A DNA stretch of 46,879 nt from Pseudomonadota bacterium (GCA_027623205.1 JAQBYC010000027.1:1-46879); one strand, 5' to 3'; counted from the first letter of the stretch, positions 8,216 to 17,442 are shown. The notes: generated by a model not told the origin, from the sequence alone. Numbers and translations are program-made.

Positions 8216-9259
8216 TCAACGAATTGGGGTCGCCATCCCATTTTCAACTTTCGGGAACACCTCTTCCGCCATCAGATGGAAGGTGTCCAGCACCTGGGCC
8301 TGCGGCATGCCGACACCTTGGACGCTCATGATTATATGGTTGACGCCTAGGATCCTGTTGTAGCGGAGCATCTCTTCGGCAACCTCGTCCGGATCGCCAA
8401 CGATGAAGCGGTCCCGCGCCAGATCGTCATAGTCCATGGTGATGTCCTGATCGCCCTTCGCCATGGCCTTGTTCTGGCCCCAAGTCTGGTAAAGGTCGTA
8501 CTGGCGCTTCATGTACGGGGCGGCGATTTCCACCGCCTGGTCATGAGTACGGGCGCAGAATACCTCGCGGCGGATCGGCAACTCTTTGGGGAAGGGCTTG
8601 CCCAGCTTATCAAGCTCGGCCCGGTACAGATCCATCTGCCGCGTCAGGGTTTCCATATTCTGATGCGGATTCAAATACCAGCAATCGCCCAGACGGGCGG
8701 CGCGCTTGACCGCGTTGTCGACATTGGCGCCAATCCAGATAGGTGGACGCGGCACTTGCTGCACGGGTACGGAGACGACCGCCTCGTCCAACTCGAAGTG
8801 CGAGCCGACCATGCTGACTTTCTCTTCCGTCCAAAGCCGCTTCACCGCTTCCAGGTTCTCTTCAAACCGGGCAACGCCCTCGCCTTTCCGAACGCCAAAG
8901 CCCTTGTACTCCAAATCCCGGTAGCCGAGTGCGCAGCCGAAAATCACGCGCCCGCCCGACATCACATCCATGGCGGCAAAATTCTCGGCTACCTCGAGGG
9001 GGTTGTGTAGCGACAACAGCACGACACCGGCATTTAGCCGCATGTTGGGCGCCTCGGCCATGACCCGGCAGAGATAGGGAATCTGCATGAACTCGCGATT
9101 GGGATAGGTGGAAAAATGCGAGCCTGTGGTGAGCGAGTCATAGCCCAATTTATCGAGGATGCGGGCTTGCTCCATAAGCTCATGGAAGCGGGCCCGCATA
9201 TCCTCGTCCCAGGCGAAGACACCGCGCTGCATTACACCGAATTGGATTTTCTTGGCCAT
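8216..9259 (-). CDS. LLM class flavin-dependent oxidoreductase
   Basis: This is a bacterial-luciferase-like TIM-barrel protein of 347 residues, using FMN or F420. It shows the family's ordered blocks: FGVMQRG at the start, YDSLTTGSHF, the LSLHNPLEVAEN strand-helix, SGGRVIFGCALGYRD, RFEENLEAVKRLW and PPIWIGANVDNAVKRAARLGD. C-terminally, DRFIVGDPDEVAEEM is the usual cap before the last helix. I set the start at the ATG of MAKKIQFG because GGGAG lies about eight bases upstream. A longer frame adds 14 unlikely residues. It diverges from a second luciferase-like gene across a 271-bp gap. The substrate, and whether it is a monooxygenase or a dehydrogenase, are not visible. Confidence 0.87.
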   Translation of the reverse strand: MAKKIQFGVMQRGVFAWDEDMRARFHELMEQARILDKLGYDSLTTGSHFSTYPNREFMQIPYLCRVMAEAPNMRLNAGVVLLSLHNPLEVAENFAAMDVMSGGRVIFGCALGYRDLEYKGFGVRKGEGVARFEENLEAVKRLWTEEKVSMVGSHFELDEAVVSVPVQQVPRPPIWIGANVDNAVKRAARLGDCWYLNPHQNMETLTRQMDLYRAELDKLGKPFPKELPIRREVFCARTHDQAVEIAAPYMKRQYDLYQTWGQNKAMAKGDQDITMDYDDLARDRFIVGDPDEVAEEMLRYNRILGVNHIIMSVQGVGMPQAQVLDTFHLMAEEVFPKVENGMATPIR

Positions 9260-9385
9260 TTCCAGTTCTCCCGCGCCCCATCCGAACGTGGCTGTGTTCA
9301 TTTCAAATAGGCCGGCAAGAGTACGTCAGCCAAAGCAGTGCAGCAACGGCCTTGGTCGCGAGCCGCATCGCCATAACCATGGGAT

Positions 9386-9398
9386 CCCTGGACCAGGG
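9386..9398. promoter_or_regulatory. Perfect 6-1-6 palindrome between divergent luciferase-like genes
   Basis: CCCTGG, one A, then CCAGGG forms a perfect dyad about midway between the starts at 9259 (-) and 9531 (+). A site in this position could bind a dimeric regulator of both genes. No regulator gene is adjacent and no second copy was noticed, so this is only a candidate. Confidence 0.25.
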
Positions 9399-9530
9399 GC
9401 CAAACGTAGACTGGGCGTCTGGTTAAATTCCAGCGAACGCGGTACCTTTACGGTTGAGGTGGATGGTGGGTTGCTTTTCTGCTAACCGCATTCGTGATTT
9501 TGGCTCCAACCTGCATTGGGTGAATTTGAG

Positions 9531-10373
9531 ATGAACATCGGCACTGCAGTTCCCTTGCCCGCATACAATATTGACCCCGCCTTCATGGCCAAGAAAGCTG
9601 AAGATCTGGGCTTTGATTCCATCTGGTACGCCGAGCACCCGGCGGTTCCAGTGCATTCGGAAAGCCCATTTCCGTCTACTGGCGGCGAAATCCCTTGGAA
9701 TTACTCTCATTTCACCGAACCCTATATCGCCCTGGCACGGGCCTCGGCGGTAACCACGACCATCAAGCTGGCGACGGGGATAACTCTGGTGCCGGAGCGG
9801 AACCCGCTGCTGCTGGCAAAGGAAGTCGCCGCCCTGGATCTGTACAGCGGAGGTAGGTTTTTGTTTGGCGTGGGGACGGGATGGCTCAAGGAGGAAACAG
9901 AGCTCATGGGCGGCGACTTTGCTCATAGATGGAGCCAAACCCGCGAAGCTTTGGAGGTCATGAAAAAGCTTTGGACCCAGGATGAGGCGGAGCATCACGG
10001 TAAGTATTTCGATTTCCCCCCCGTGCGTTCCTATCCCAAGCCAATGCAGAAACCCTATCCGCCAATTCTGCTTGGCGGCATGGCGAAGAACGTATTGCAG
10101 CGCGTCGTGGATCATGCGGATGGCTGGATGCCCAACCGGATCACCCCGGCGGTGCTGGAAGAAAGCCGGCGGCAGCTAGACACCATGGCTGCGGCGGCGG
10201 GCCGTGATCCGAAATCCATCACCATTACCGTTTACGGCCAGGAACCTGATCGGGTCAAGTTGAGATCCCTGCTCGATGCCGGGGCGGAAAGGGTCGTGGT
10301 ACGGCCCGATTTCGTCGAAACAGAAGCCGAAATGGGTGCGCAGCTGGAACGTATCGCCGAAGCGGTGTTTTAA
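9531..10373 (+). CDS. LLM class (TIGR03619-type) flavin/F420-dependent oxidoreductase
   Basis: This is a second luciferase-like protein, 280 residues, of a different subfamily from its neighbour. It begins MNIGTAVPLP and has DSIWYAEHP, ATGITLVPERNPLLLAKE, SGGRFLFGVGTGW and PPILLGGMAKNVLQRVVDHADGW. These match the family often annotated as TIGR03619 and often, though not always, F420-dependent. The Asp-rich C-terminus follows LRSLLDAGAERVV. The ATG at 9531 is preferred over an upstream in-frame start at 9516 because it begins the conserved first strand. Its substrate is unknown. Its divergent arrangement with the luciferase-like gene at 8216-9259 suggests shared control. Confidence 0.85.
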   Translation: MNIGTAVPLPAYNIDPAFMAKKAEDLGFDSIWYAEHPAVPVHSESPFPSTGGEIPWNYSHFTEPYIALARASAVTTTIKLATGITLVPERNPLLLAKEVAALDLYSGGRFLFGVGTGWLKEETELMGGDFAHRWSQTREALEVMKKLWTQDEAEHHGKYFDFPPVRSYPKPMQKPYPPILLGGMAKNVLQRVVDHADGWMPNRITPAVLEESRRQLDTMAAAAGRDPKSITITVYGQEPDRVKLRSLLDAGAERVVVRPDFVETEAEMGAQLERIAEAVF

Positions 10374-10419
10374 CCGGCAGCAGCGCCGCAAGGGTCTCCA
10401 ACGGCGTGGTTCGGTTATA

Positions 10420-11385
10420 TTAGGTCTTTAATTCCGGAATAATCCAAAGCGGCGCATCGCCCCGGCTCACCCGCTGGACATTGTCAAAGGCGTTGCGGAC
10501 ACGGACTTTGTTGCTTTCGAAGGTCGGTCCGGCCATGTGTGCCGTCAAAATGACGTTATCCAGACGAAGCAAAGGGTTGTCAGCCGCTGGCGGTTCCTGG
10601 TCGAAAACATCCAGACCCGCGGCGGCGATGCCGCCCGATGTCAGGCTGTCGTACAGGGCCGCCTCGTCGATGACTGGACCACGGCTGGTATTGATCAGCA
10701 TCGCAGCGGGTTTCATTTCGGCAAGTGCCGCAGCACCGATCATGTGCCGGGTCGAGCTATTCAGCGGCACATGCAGGCTGATCAAATCAGACTCACGCAG
10801 GATCTCACGCAATAGGCGAAAACGCACGCCGAGGGCATCTTCCTCACCTTCGCTCAAGCGGGCGATGTCGAAATAGATGACCTCCATGCCGAACGCCAAC
10901 GCCAACCGCGCCGTCTTCCTGCCGATGGTGCCCAGACCGATAATGCCAAGGGTCTTGTTCCGCAATTCATGCAATTTTGGCGTCTCATTGCCACGCCAGC
11001 GACCGGCCGCCACGTCCGCGTGCTGGCGAACGAGTTTGCGGGACACCGCCAGCATCAACAGCAATGCGTGTTCCGAAACCGCGACCGAATTTGCGCCGCC
11101 ATTGTTCGAAACCGGCACGCCCGCCTTGCGCGCGGCGGCAATGTCAGCATTGTCATAGCCCGCACTCAGCAATTGTACCAGCCGCAGATTTGGGCCGCGG
11201 GCAAACAACTCGTCATTGACCAGCATGTCAACGAAACCAACAAGATACTCCGCATCGGCAAGTGCTGTCTTGTATGCCGGACTTGCCGCCTCGGCGATGA
11301 CCAGATCATAACCGGCCGGCACTAGTTCCCGCGCGAATTCCGCAGCGGCGGGAAACTGTGTAACGAAGACGATTTTGGAACCCAT
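10420..11385 (-). CDS. D-isomer specific 2-hydroxyacid dehydrogenase
   Basis: It interconverts a 2-hydroxyacid and a 2-oxoacid with NAD(P). The 321-residue protein has the two-domain plan of the family: a catalytic domain with LLSAGYDN, the Rossmann loop GLGTIGRK in the middle, and then the catalytic triad. The Arg is in NTSRGPVID, the Glu in DVFDQEPP and the His in LTAHMAGPT. AGGGGAAAG stands about eight bases before the ATG. Members include D-glycerate, hydroxypyruvate and phosphoglycerate dehydrogenases. At this length, and without an ACT domain, it is not a full SerA. The exact substrate cannot be assigned. It lies just beyond the tRNA-Ala terminator on the same strand. Confidence 0.88.
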   Translation of the reverse strand: MGSKIVFVTQFPAAAEFARELVPAGYDLVIAEAASPAYKTALADAEYLVGFVDMLVNDELFARGPNLRLVQLLSAGYDNADIAAARKAGVPVSNNGGANSVAVSEHALLLMLAVSRKLVRQHADVAAGRWRGNETPKLHELRNKTLGIIGLGTIGRKTARLALAFGMEVIYFDIARLSEGEEDALGVRFRLLREILRESDLISLHVPLNSSTRHMIGAAALAEMKPAAMLINTSRGPVIDEAALYDSLTSGGIAAAGLDVFDQEPPAADNPLLRLDNVILTAHMAGPTFESNKVRVRNAFDNVQRVSRGDAPLWIIPELKT

Positions 11386-11451
11386 TTCAGATCTTTCCCC
11401 TGTTTACTCAGCGTTGATCCACGCGGTCGCGCATTACCCACTGTAAAGAAA

Positions 11452-11482
11452 AAGGGGCTAGCCAGTTAAGAGCTAACCCCTT
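11452..11482 (-). terminator. Intrinsic terminator of tRNA-Ala
   Basis: Read on the minus strand, an 11-bp stem (arms 11472-11482 and 11452-11462, AAGGGG at the base, one mismatch) with a 9-nt loop is followed by TTTCTTT. It begins eight bases past the tRNA 3' end, so it fits termination of the tRNA transcript. Confidence 0.75.
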
Positions 11483-11489
11483 GGAATTT

Positions 11490-11565
<76 letters not shown>

Positions 11566-11724
11566 ATTTTAGCGTGCCCGGCGAAGCGGGGACGCGACGG
11601 GCGGAAACTAGGGTGCGGGGGCAGTCAATTCAAGGCCAAACTGCCCCACAATAACATTTTCTGACAATCCTCCACACACCCCCCCGCAGGGAACCGTCAA
11701 CCGATTTCGATCATCCGCATTCGC

Positions 11725-12108
11725 TCAGTCGTCGGAAATCTTGCCCTTGCTCTTGCTCAGGTCCGCTTCAGCCAACACATCATCGTCATCGTCATCATCG
11801 CTCGCCAGCGCAACAAGGGCATCGTCTTCATCGTCGTCATCGTCGTCGATCAAATCATCTAGCCCATCGGCCAGGGACACGTCGTCGTCGTCGTCATCGT
11901 CAGAAGCTTCCTTGTCATCCGCCACAGTCGCTACCGCGATCTGCACCACCTTTGCCTCGGCCTTGCGGGCGCGCCGCGGACGCCCTGGCGCCGCAAGGGC
12001 AAAAGGCGCCGCACAGGCTGGGCAGGTGATTGGGTTACGGCCCATGTCATAAAACTTGGCGCCACAGCTCAAGCACGTGTGCTTGGCGCCCCATTCCGCC
12101 TTGGCCAC
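11725..12108 (-). CDS. TIGR02300 family acidic zinc-finger protein
   Basis: This small protein (127 residues) of unknown function is conserved in alphaproteobacteria. Two CxxC pairs (C12/C15 and C29/C32) flank the family hallmark KFYDMGRNPITCP and probably bind zinc. The rest is a basic patch (GRPRRARKAE) and then an extremely acidic tail with several runs of six to seven aspartates, encoded by long GAC/GAT repeats. The start is GTG 12108: the family begins MAKxExGxK, and GGGAG (12118-12122) lies nine bases upstream. The ATG at 12117 touches that ribosome binding site and is unlikely. It neighbours tRNA-Ala and diverges from aroA, a common arrangement in this class. Confidence 0.85.
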   Translation of the reverse strand: MAKAEWGAKHTCLSCGAKFYDMGRNPITCPACAAPFALAAPGRPRRARKAEAKVVQIAVATVADDKEASDDDDDDDVSLADGLDDLIDDDDDDEDDALVALASDDDDDDDVLAEADLSKSKGKISDD

Positions 12109-12349
12109 TGATATCATCTCCCAAACTTTCTGCCGCTCGGATTTATCGGCGCACCCCAATAGAGAACATGCGCCGCGCCTGTCAACAGGGATTCTGCCGC
12201 CATTTAAAAATGGAACTTCACCCAACTTGATTGGCCCATGGAATTTGGGTTTGTCCGTCTAGCGATGCTCATGGCTTTATGCTAGGCAAGTCACCCTTCC
12301 CCGGCGCCTCCTATAAGGCCGCCGCCAATGATTTAGGTAACTGCCGACA

Positions 12350-13696
12350 GTGTCCGTCAAGATCGCCCATCCCGCCGCATCCCATGGCATCAGCCTGCAA
12401 GGCAGGATCACCGTGCCCGGAGACAAATCGATCTCGCACCGATCCTTGATCCTGGGCGCGTTGAGCGTTGGCGAAAGCACCATACACGGCCTGCTGGAAG
12501 GCGCCGATGTGCTGGCCACGGCCCGGGCCCTGCGCGCCTTTGGCGCCGAAATAAGCCGCGGTATCAACGGCGTCTGGCATATTAACGGCGTAGGCGTTGG
12601 CGGTCTGATGGCGCCGTCCGATATTCTGGATCTGGGCAATTCAGGCACCGGGGCGCGGTTGTTGCTGGGGCTTGCGGCAACCCATGGGATCACCTCTGTT
12701 TTTACCGGTGATGCCTCGCTGCGGCAGCGCCCCATGGAACGCGTCATCACGCCGCTGCAACAAATGGGCGCCCGCTTCGAGGCGTCAGGCGGCGGCCGTT
12801 TACCGATTACGGTCATCGGCACCAATCGGGCATTGCCAATCGAGTACCGTCTGCCGGTAGCGTCAGCGCAGATCAAATCGGCCGTGCTGCTTGCCGGCCT
12901 GAACGCGCCCGGTTGCACGGCGGTGATCGAACCGCGTCCAAGCCGTGATCATACGGAACATTTGCTGCGCCATTTCGGGGCCGAGGTAACGATCGGTAAC
13001 GATGGCGATGGCGCCCGCCGCATTACCCTGACCGGACGACCGGAGTTACAGCCGCAAACCGTGCGGGTACCGGGAGATCCATCCTCCGCCGCATTCCCGA
13101 TCGCAGCCGCCCTGCTGGTGCCTGGTTCGGAGGTCGCGGTCACCGGGGTTGGTTTGAATCCCCTGCGCGCGGCCCTTCTGGATACCTTGCGCGATATGGG
13201 AGCCCAGATCACGGAACACAACCGCCGCCAGGATCAAGGCGAGCCGATTGCCGATCTGATCGTCCGCGCCGGCCCTTTGCGCGGCATCGAAGTGCCTAGT
13301 GAACGGGCGCCGGCGATGATCGATGAATATCCCATCCTGGCTGCCGTCGCTGCCTTTGCTTCCGGACGTACCGTGATGCGGGGCATCAGCGAACTGCGGG
13401 TCAAGGAAAGTGATCGTATTTCGGCGATGGCCAATGGCCTGGGCGCACTGGGTGTGCAGGTGGAAGAGCTAGCCGATGGTCTGATCGTGCATGGCCACGA
13501 TGGCGCCGCCCCAATCCGGAACTGTGTCAGTATCAACACAGAAATGGACCACCGCATCGCCATGTCGTTTTTGGTGTATGGCCTGGCAGCGCAAGGCCCG
13601 GTGCGGGTCACCGGTTGCGAAATGATCGATACCTCGTTTCCGGGCTTTGTCGAATTGATGACAGGGTTGGGCGCGCGCATAGAAGATGCACCTTGA
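12350..13696 (+). CDS. aroA: 3-phosphoshikimate 1-carboxyvinyltransferase (EPSP synthase, class II type)
   Basis: It joins phosphoenolpyruvate to shikimate-3-phosphate, the sixth step of the shikimate pathway, in the cytoplasm. The 448-residue protein carries [10 protein letters not shown] near 23-32, LGNSGTGAR at 95-103, [32 protein letters not shown], the catalytic Asp and Glu in [14 protein letters not shown] and LDHRIAM-like MDHRIAM. The overall sequence resembles class II enzymes such as that of Agrobacterium CP4 more than E. coli AroA. The position equal to CP4 Ala100 is Gly99 here. Translation starts at GTG 12350. cmk follows immediately, forming the usual aroA-cmk-rpsA order. Confidence 0.95.
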   Translation: MSVKIAHPAASHGISLQGRITVPGDKSISHRSLILGALSVGESTIHGLLEGADVLATARALRAFGAEISRGINGVWHINGVGVGGLMAPSDILDLGNSGTGARLLLGLAATHGITSVFTGDASLRQRPMERVITPLQQMGARFEASGGGRLPITVIGTNRALPIEYRLPVASAQIKSAVLLAGLNAPGCTAVIEPRPSRDHTEHLLRHFGAEVTIGNDGDGARRITLTGRPELQPQTVRVPGDPSSAAFPIAAALLVPGSEVAVTGVGLNPLRAALLDTLRDMGAQITEHNRRQDQGEPIADLIVRAGPLRGIEVPSERAPAMIDEYPILAAVAAFASGRTVMRGISELRVKESDRISAMANGLGALGVQVEELADGLIVHGHDGAAPIRNCVSINTEMDHRIAMSFLVYGLAAQGPVRVTGCEMIDTSFPGFVELMTGLGARIEDAP

Positions 13697-13716
13697 ATAA
13701 TTTTTCGGATCGTTCC

Positions 13717-14367
13717 ATGAAAGATCGTCTCATTATTGCGGTGGACGGACCCGTGGCGGCGGGCAAAGGCACCCTTGGCCGGCGGCTGGCAGCGCATTTC
13801 GGCCTGGCCTACCTGGACACTGGCGCGTTGTATCGGGCAGTCGCCTTGCGTTTGTTGCGAGACGGGCAGGCGCTGGACGATATCCCGGCCATGGTGGCCC
13901 AGGCCCAGGCCGTCAGCCTCGGCGATCTGGACGACCCTGCCCTGCGCGGGGAACAGGTGGGGGAGGCGGCCAGCATGATTTCGCCCCAGCCGGCTTTGCG
14001 CGCCGCGCTGTTGCAATATCAGCGAAATTTTGCCGCGCGCCCTCCCGAAGATGCCGCCGGCGCAGTGCTTGATGGCCGTGACATTGGCACTGTTGTCTGC
14101 CCGGAGGCGGCGGTAAAATTATTCGTGACCGCCAGCATGGAAGCGCGGGCGAGGCGCCGTCATGCCGAATTACTGAGCCGTGGCGAGGATATCAGTCTGG
14201 CCACGGTACAGGCGGACCTGGCCAAACGCGACGCCCGCGATACCGAGCGGTCAGCATCTCCCCTGGCGCCGGCCGCCGATGCGCACTTGCTCGACACCAC
14301 AAAAATGGATATAGAGGCCGCTGTTCAGGCAGCGCTGAAGATCGTGGCCGTCTGTATCAAGGAGTAG
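13717..14367 (+). CDS. cmk: Cytidylate kinase
   Basis: It phosphorylates CMP and dCMP with ATP in pyrimidine nucleotide recycling. The product has 216 residues from ATG 13717. It begins MKDRLIIAVDGP followed by the P-loop GPVAAGKGTLG, then the CMP-binding LDTGALYRAVA, LDGRDIGTVVCPEA, and the lid with RRHAEL and KRDARDTERSASPL. All are characteristic of Cmk. An in-frame TTG at 13693 overlaps the aroA stop and has AGAAGA upstream, so translational coupling from there is possible. It would add eight residues. The gene lies between aroA and rpsA as in most alphaproteobacteria and enterobacteria. Confidence 0.93.
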   Translation: MKDRLIIAVDGPVAAGKGTLGRRLAAHFGLAYLDTGALYRAVALRLLRDGQALDDIPAMVAQAQAVSLGDLDDPALRGEQVGEAASMISPQPALRAALLQYQRNFAARPPEDAAGAVLDGRDIGTVVCPEAAVKLFVTASMEARARRRHAELLSRGEDISLATVQADLAKRDARDTERSASPLAPAADAHLLDTTKMDIEAAVQAALKIVAVCIKE

Positions 14368-14571
14368 TATGAATTTCTTGACGCCACCGGGCTGCATTCC
14401 GGGGCCGTCATAATTGATTTCCTGACGTAACCATCGCTGCCGCCGTCCCAGGATTATTATTCTTCCGGGACAATGTATTGAAATTGCGGTGCGCCCTTAG
14501 GAAATTCCTTTTGGCTCAAGACCGCCGGATACAACCGGTTGGCCGACAACGATAGTGGAAAGAGACATTTG

Positions 14572-16485
14572 ATGACTGACCTAGACAGCGGCGCCGGCAT
14601 GGATGAAGACTTCGAAGCACTTCTGGCGGATAGCTTTATTTCCCAGGAGCAACTGGAAGGCCGCGTGGTGCACGGCACCGTGGTGGCGATCGAAAACGAC
14701 AATGTCGTCATCGACGTTGGCCTGAAGACCGAAGGCCGGATTTCCGTGCGTGAATTTTCCAAGTCGAACGAGGAAGTAGCCGTCGGCGACGCGATCGAGG
14801 TTTTTCTGGAGCGCATCGAAAACGCTCTGGGTGAGGCGGTCATCAGCCGCGAAAAAGCCCGCCGGGAAGAAGCCTGGAACCATCTTGAAGTCGCCCATGA
14901 AAAGGGCGAGCAGGTCGAAGGCTCGATCGTCGGCCGGGTCAAAGGCGGTTTTACAGTGGATCTTTCGGGCGCCGTAGCCTTTCTGCCTGGTAGCCAAGTC
15001 GACATCCGCCCGGTGCGCGACATTACCCCATTGATGAGCATACTGCAGCCATTTCAAATTCTGAAGATGGATCGTCGCCGCGGCAATATCGTGGTCTCAC
15101 GCCGGTCGGTTTTGGAAGTGTCCAGGGCCGTTCAACGGACCGAATTGGTCTCAAACCTGGCCGAAGGCCAGATACTGGACGGCGTGGTCAAGAATATCAC
15201 CGATTATGGTGCTTTTGTTGATTTGGGCGGCATTGACGGCCTGCTGCATGTCACCGACATGGCCTGGCGGCGTATCAACCATCCTTCGGAAGCGCTGACC
15301 ATCGGCGAAACCGTCAAAGTGCAGGTCATCAAGGTCAATGCGGAGACCCAGCGCATCAGCCTTGGCATGAAACAATTGCTGGAAGATCCCTGGGATGGCA
15401 TCAAGGTAAAATACCCGCTGGGGGCGAAATTTACCGGGCGGGTCACCAACATTACCGATTATGGTGCCTTCGTGGAACTGGAGGCTGGCGTCGAAGGTCT
15501 GGTGCATGTCTCGGAAATGAGCTGGACCAAGAAGAACGTCCACCCGGGCAAGATCGTTTCGACATCGCAACAAGTGGAAGTGATGGTGCTGGATGTGGAT
15601 CCGGAACGGCGCCGGGTCAGTCTCGGCCTGAAGCAATGCATGGAAAATCCATGGGAAGCATTCATCGCGGCCCATCCGGTTGGCGACGTCGTCGAGGGAG
15701 AAATCAAAAACATCACCGAATTTGGTCTGTTTGTCGGCCTGAGCTTCGATTTGGACGGTATGGTCCATATGTCAGACATCGACTGGGACAAGAGCGGCGA
15801 AGAGGCGATGCAGGGCTACAACAAAGGTGACATGGTCAAGGCCAAAGTGCTGGACATTGATATCGGCAAGGAACGCATCAGCCTAGGCATCAAGCAAATG
15901 GGCAGCGATCCTTTCGCCGAGGCCAACACACTTAAGCGGGGCAATGTCGTCACTTGCACCGTCGCTGCGATTTTGGATCGCGGTATCGAGGTCGAAGTAG
16001 GCGATGGCTTGCGTGGCTTTATCCGCCGCGCCGATTTGTCCCGCGAACGTTCGGAACAAAAACCCGAGCGCTTTGCGATCGGCGACAAGCTGGATGCGCA
16101 GATCACCTCGATCGAAAAAAACACCCGCCGCCTGGCCCTTTCAATCAAGGCGCGGGAGATTAAGGAAGAGAAAGAAGCCGTACAGCAATATGGCTCTTCG
16201 GACTCCGGCGCCAGCCTCGGCGATATTCTTGGCCCTGCCATGGGTCGGGCGCGGGAGTTGGCCGACGCTGATGACGAGGACGACGACGGTGAGCCCGATT
16301 ACGGCGATACCGAAGTTCCGGTCATTGAAGCTGCAGAAGACGCTGCACCGGAAGCAAAAAAGTCTGCCGTCGCCGAGGTCGCGCCTGAAGCAGCACCCGA
16401 GTCCGATGCCGATGTTGGCGTTGATGCCGAGGCAACCGAGGGCAGCGGTGACGGCGAGGATGACAAGGGCAAGGCGAAAAGTTAA
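14572..16485 (+). CDS. rpsA: 30S ribosomal protein S1
   Basis: This RNA-binding protein of the small subunit helps recruit and unfold mRNA. It has six S1 (OB-fold) repeats. Clear examples are the blocks VVKNITDYGAFVDLGG, RVTNITDYGAFVELEA and EIKNITEFGLFVGLSF, each followed by LLHVTDM, LVHVSEMSW or MVHMSDIDW. The length of 637 residues exceeds the 557 of E. coli and the roughly 570 usual in alphaproteobacteria. The excess is an acidic, alanine- and glutamate-rich C-terminal tail of about 75 residues starting near ADADDEDDD. The ATG is preferred over an in-frame TTG at 14539 because GGAAAGAGA lies nine bases upstream. A 204-bp leader separates it from cmk, which fits a separate promoter or autoregulation. 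Confidence 0.95.
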   Translation: MTDLDSGAGMDEDFEALLADSFISQEQLEGRVVHGTVVAIENDNVVIDVGLKTEGRISVREFSKSNEEVAVGDAIEVFLERIENALGEAVISREKARREEAWNHLEVAHEKGEQVEGSIVGRVKGGFTVDLSGAVAFLPGSQVDIRPVRDITPLMSILQPFQILKMDRRRGNIVVSRRSVLEVSRAVQRTELVSNLAEGQILDGVVKNITDYGAFVDLGGIDGLLHVTDMAWRRINHPSEALTIGETVKVQVIKVNAETQRISLGMKQLLEDPWDGIKVKYPLGAKFTGRVTNITDYGAFVELEAGVEGLVHVSEMSWTKKNVHPGKIVSTSQQVEVMVLDVDPERRRVSLGLKQCMENPWEAFIAAHPVGDVVEGEIKNITEFGLFVGLSFDLDGMVHMSDIDWDKSGEEAMQGYNKGDMVKAKVLDIDIGKERISLGIKQMGSDPFAEANTLKRGNVVTCTVAAILDRGIEVEVGDGLRGFIRRADLSRERSEQKPERFAIGDKLDAQITSIEKNTRRLALSIKAREIKEEKEAVQQYGSSDSGASLGDILGPAMGRARELADADDEDDDGEPDYGDTEVPVIEAAEDAAPEAKKSAVAEVAPEAAPESDADVGVDAEATEGSGDGEDDKGKAKS

Positions 16486-16548
16486 AGGCGTCAACCCCGC
16501 ACCGCGCCGAGTCATGCCCTTCCGGATCATTAATGTGGTGGTAGCCCC

Positions 16549-17442
16549 ATGGACGCCGATGCCATTTTAGATCGCCGGCGCCTGAAGCGGCGGTTGATTT
16601 TCTGGCGGGTCGCTGCCGCTCTGGCGGTGATGGCTTTGATTGCCGTCGGCATTGGAAACTACCATGTCCGCGGCAAGTCCCATGTTGCGCGACTGTCCAT
16701 CACCGGCGTCATCACAGAAGATATCGAGCGTGCCGAGGCGATTGACCATTTGGTCGCGCAAGACAAGGTGCGCGCGGTCATTGTCCGCATCAACAGTCCT
16801 GGCGGCACCACCGCCGGTTCGGAGCAGGTTTATCATGCCTTGCGTCGGGTGGCGGCAAAAAAGCCGATCGTTGCGGTGATCGGTACCATCGGCACGTCGG
16901 GTGGCTATATCGTTGCCATTGCCGCGGACCATATAGTGGCCATGGAGACCTCATTGACCGGTTCCATCGGCGTGTTGTTCCAGACCGCTGAATTTACCGG
17001 CTTGCTGGAAAAATTGGGCATTAAGCCGTTTTCTCTGAAAAGCTCGCCCTTGAAGGGACAACCCTCGCCGGTCGAACCCGTCACGGAGGAGGTGCGAAAT
17101 GCCCTGCGTATGCTGCTGGAAGATAGCTATGATTGGTTTGCTGGACTGGTGCAAGAACGGCGCAAATTTGACGCCGAGGAACTGAAGCAGGTAGCCGATG
17201 GCCGGGTCTACAGTGGCCGGCAAGCGATCAAGGTGCGCCTGATCGATGCCCTGGGCGGCGAAAGGGTCGCCCGACGCTGGCTGGAGGATCGTCATGGGGT
17301 TTCCATGGATTTGCCGACAATTGAAGTCCGCTGGGGCGAACGTTCGAGCCTGCTTGCGCGAACGCTTGACACGGTAGGCGGAAAACTGTTTAAGAATGAA
17401 CGACTTACCCTTGACGGGCTGCTGTCGGTTTGGCAACCTTGA
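16549..17442 (+). CDS. sppA: Signal peptide peptidase SppA (short form)
   Basis: This inner-membrane serine protease degrades cleaved signal peptides. The 297-residue protein is the short bacterial form with a single S49 domain. An N-terminal anchor lies at about 17-37. The dyad is the nucleophile Ser117 in GTIGTSGGY and the general base Lys169 in SSPLKGQPSP. INSPGGT near 82-87 forms the oxyanion region. It follows rpsA by 63 bases and precedes ihfB, the order seen in many alphaproteobacteria. The end of the gene is followed by a repeat-rich 204-bp gap. Confidence 0.93.
   Translation: MDADAILDRRRLKRRLIFWRVAAALAVMALIAVGIGNYHVRGKSHVARLSITGVITEDIERAEAIDHLVAQDKVRAVIVRINSPGGTTAGSEQVYHALRRVAAKKPIVAVIGTIGTSGGYIVAIAADHIVAMETSLTGSIGVLFQTAEFTGLLEKLGIKPFSLKSSPLKGQPSPVEPVTEEVRNALRMLLEDSYDWFAGLVQERRKFDAEELKQVADGRVYSGRQAIKVRLIDALGGERVARRWLEDRHGVSMDLPTIEVRWGERSSLLARTLDTVGGKLFKNERLTLDGLLSVWQP

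Noticed and set aside
11740-11930. GAC/GTC trinucleotide runs as a possible microsatellite
   Set aside because: They encode the aspartate runs of the TIGR02300 protein in frame, so they are explained by coding sequence.
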